A stretch of DNA of 64,000 bases, from positions 670,801 through 734,800 of the forward strand of contig SDUX01000005.1 in assembly GCA_008729055.1 (NCBI GenBank). Reading direction: 5' to 3'. Positions 62,190 to 64,000 of the stretch are shown here, piece after piece. Source of the DNA: Pyropia haitanensis (taxonomy: Eukaryota > Rhodophyta > Bangiophyceae > Bangiales > Bangiaceae). Numbering within the stretch: position 1 is the first letter of the stretch; each line of letters begins with the position of its first letter. The position numbers and the translations under genes are program-made. The notes under the pieces were generated by a model that saw only the letters and a list, made by a program, of their open reading frames with translations, ran no database searches and was not told the origin of the DNA.

Positions 62190-64000
62190 TGTGAATAGTC
62201 CTCAACGGCAACGGCGAGGACGGCCAGGCATGCCAACTGCGGCACCGGCCGCGGCAGTGGGAGCAGGGGCAGGCGCCTGCGGCGGCGGCGGGCGGCAGGA
62301 GCAAGATCTGCCGCGCGCGGCGGCGGGAGAGTCATGTTGCAATCGAGAATCGCCTCCACCCTCTGCAAAAGCAGACAGAGTGCACCTGGTCTGGCACCTC
62401 AGCGCTCGGGGCTCCGCCCTCAGAGCCCGCTGCTCTTCGTGCGGGTTCTCCTCACGCGGCATGTGCAACTCTTACAGCAGGCCCACATTCAGAGCGAATT
62501 GAAGATGTTTTGTCCAGCCACCAACGTGTGGGTCCGTGAGTGCGGGCCCAGATCCCGACGGGCTCCCACACGAGCGGTACAGCACTCTACATGGCGCGGT
62601 ACCGCCGACCACTGCCACGCAAGCGGAACGGCTGCCGCCGCTGCCGTCGCGGCCCGCCACCTCCCAAGCCGGCAGCTGCCAGCTGCTGCCGTTCACGCCC
62701 CCGCCACATACGCGGGCGGCTGCCACTGCGGTCGCCCCCGCCACCGCCGCCAATGCACACAGCTGCCCCGGCCCTCCCCGCCGCGGCCGCGTTTGCAGCC
62801 GGGTGCCTCCGCCGATGTGTCCGCGAGTGCGCCCGCCCCCACCGCGGCTGCCAGCGCACCTGGCGCCGCCGCAGCCCCCGCCGCCGCCGCGAGCGGTTGC
62901 CGCCGCACCCCACGCCCGCCGCGCTCCGCTATATCCCTTCCCGCCCTCGGCCGCCGCCCCGGGCTGCTGCCTGTGGCCCCCCAGCCGCCACGTGCGACGG
63001 CTTTACCTTCCGCGCTCGACCGCCGCCTTACGCAGCTGACCACGCCCCCAAAAACGCGGCCACTGCAGCCGGGGGCCGCCCTGGTTGTCGCCGCCGCCGC
63101 CGCAGCCGCCTCCGCGGCTGGCAGCTCCCGCCCCCGTCGCTGCGGCCGCCGGCGCGGCCGGCTGCTCCCGCCGCTGCATCCGCTGGCTGTCGTCGGCTAC
63201 GGCCGCCCGCGACACGGCTCTCCCCGTCATGGTCGCAGTGGCAGCCACAAGAGACGTCCCCTGCGTTCCTGCAGCACGTGCCACACTCTCTGACGCCGGT
63301 GGCTGCTCCAGCTTCTTTCGCAAGAGTGCTGCCCCTCCGCTCGTCGCCGCCGCCGCCGCCGTCAACTCCAGGGCACTTTGCCCCCAACGCCGCGACCGTC
63401 GGATGTTGCCGCTCCACCCGCAACGGCCCCTTCCCGCACCCCCGCCGCTACCGCGGGCGGCTGCCGCAGCCGCCCCCGCTGCTGCTGCCGCCACTACCAC
63501 ATTGGGTCGCCCTGCCCCCCCCCTTCCTCCCCCCCCTCTACCCTCTCTTTTCTTGCATAGTGTGGTGATTTGTGTGTCGGCGCGGGGCGCCGTGGGAGGT
63601 GCGACGGCGGGGGGTGCTGACGACGGTGTGGCGGCCGGGGGCGGCGTGGACGATGCTGCAATCCCTAATGTGCCCCTGGTGCTGAACGCGGGCTTGTTGG
63701 CAGATTTTAAGGCCTTCTTGCAGTGGCGCGCAGGCGCAGGTGGTGGACTTCTTCAGGGTGGTGCGGGAGCTGGTTTGCCTGCGTCACATAGATAGTCATG
63801 TTCTTTGTGCATCTGTTCCAAAGGGGAAGCATAGTAGCATTGTGCGCATGATCAATCAACGAGGTTATGTGCCAGGCGTTGGCCGGGTTGGTGCAAAAAA
63901 TGACGGAAGCAAAAGCTCGCGGACACTGAAGATGGCATAGCTGCGAGGTGGGCTGTGTAAAGAACAGTACAATGCTGGCAGTCAAAGTAAGATAGATCCT
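62190..64000. other. GC-rich tract and right window edge, no gene called
   Basis: 62,190-63,540 is GCC/CGC-rich with compositional frames on both strands, similar to the foldback GC arms. From about 63,540 the sequence becomes ordinary. A segment around 63,650-63,800 reads PNVPLVLNAGLLADFKAFLQ in one frame and VVDFFRVVRELVCLRHIDSH in the next, which could be coding with a frameshift, but no family is recognisable. Confidence 0.35.

Overview
This window looks like repeat-dense, very GC-rich nuclear DNA of a eukaryotic microbe or alga. The evidence is a spliced gene with canonical GT/AG borders, a histone H3, and nested LTR retrotransposons and DNA transposons of plant, algal and fungal families (copia, chromodomain gypsy, PIF/Harbinger, Tc1, KDZ-like). 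GC content, few introns and the element mix would suit a bangiophyte red alga (Porphyra/Pyropia type) or another GC-rich alga. That assignment is inference, and nothing here fixes the species. All calls were made by reading, without database searches.

Layout, left to right. 0-1.1 kb: GC-rich low-complexity sequence and a possible membrane-protein remnant. 1.1-4.2 kb (minus): a two-exon gene for a P-loop NTPase with a C-terminal PD-(D/E)XK-like nuclease motif, resembling Crinkler/RHS-class proteins. 4.2-15.4 kb: a giant foldback element with a ~4 kb near-perfect palindrome centred at 7126, whose GC-rich right arm carries a complete copia element (9418-14286, TSD CGGCC). 16.4-21.6 kb: a second, older copy of the foldback family, its left arm interrupted by an inverted gypsy solo LTR (18709-19526, TSD GTAGC). 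21.7-22.25 kb: a PIF/Harbinger-type MITE (TSD TAA). 23.9-26.3 kb: a broken PIF/Harbinger transposase. 27.9-28.6 kb (minus): a 3'-5' exonuclease-like reading frame lacking the catalytic residues.

29.05-34.53 kb: a segment bounded by two ~355-bp near-identical inverted repeats. It contains an intact divergent histone H3 (+) and a large Myb/SANT-like protein (-), convergently arranged, so it may be a transposon carrying a histone variant. 37.2-41.7 kb: a decayed KDZ-like transposase with SWIM-like cysteine clusters. 42.2-44.0 kb: a gag-only LTR-element remnant. 44.1-56.0 kb: a foldback element split by a complete young 11-kb chromodomain gypsy element (44935-55966, TSD CGCAC). That element has gag, a textbook -1 frameshift signal, pol with a C-terminal Dam-methylase-like domain, and a ~0.9-1.0 kaa antisense ORF. 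56.1-57.4 kb: a Tc1 element with TIRs and TA target sites. 58.3-61.5 kb: broken ORFs, including fragments of another Harbinger transposase. 61.5-64 kb: mostly GC-rich low complexity.

Most genes here belong to mobile elements. The non-obvious candidates are the NTPase-nuclease gene, the inverted-repeat-bounded histone H3/Myb unit, the foldback family whose transcripts would form 2-kb duplex RNA, and the gypsy element with its extra domains. All seven differences noticed between the two gypsy LTRs are single-base indels, and where comparable the solo LTR agrees with the 5' copy. Some frameshifts in the 52-56 kb stretch may therefore be consensus errors rather than real decay.
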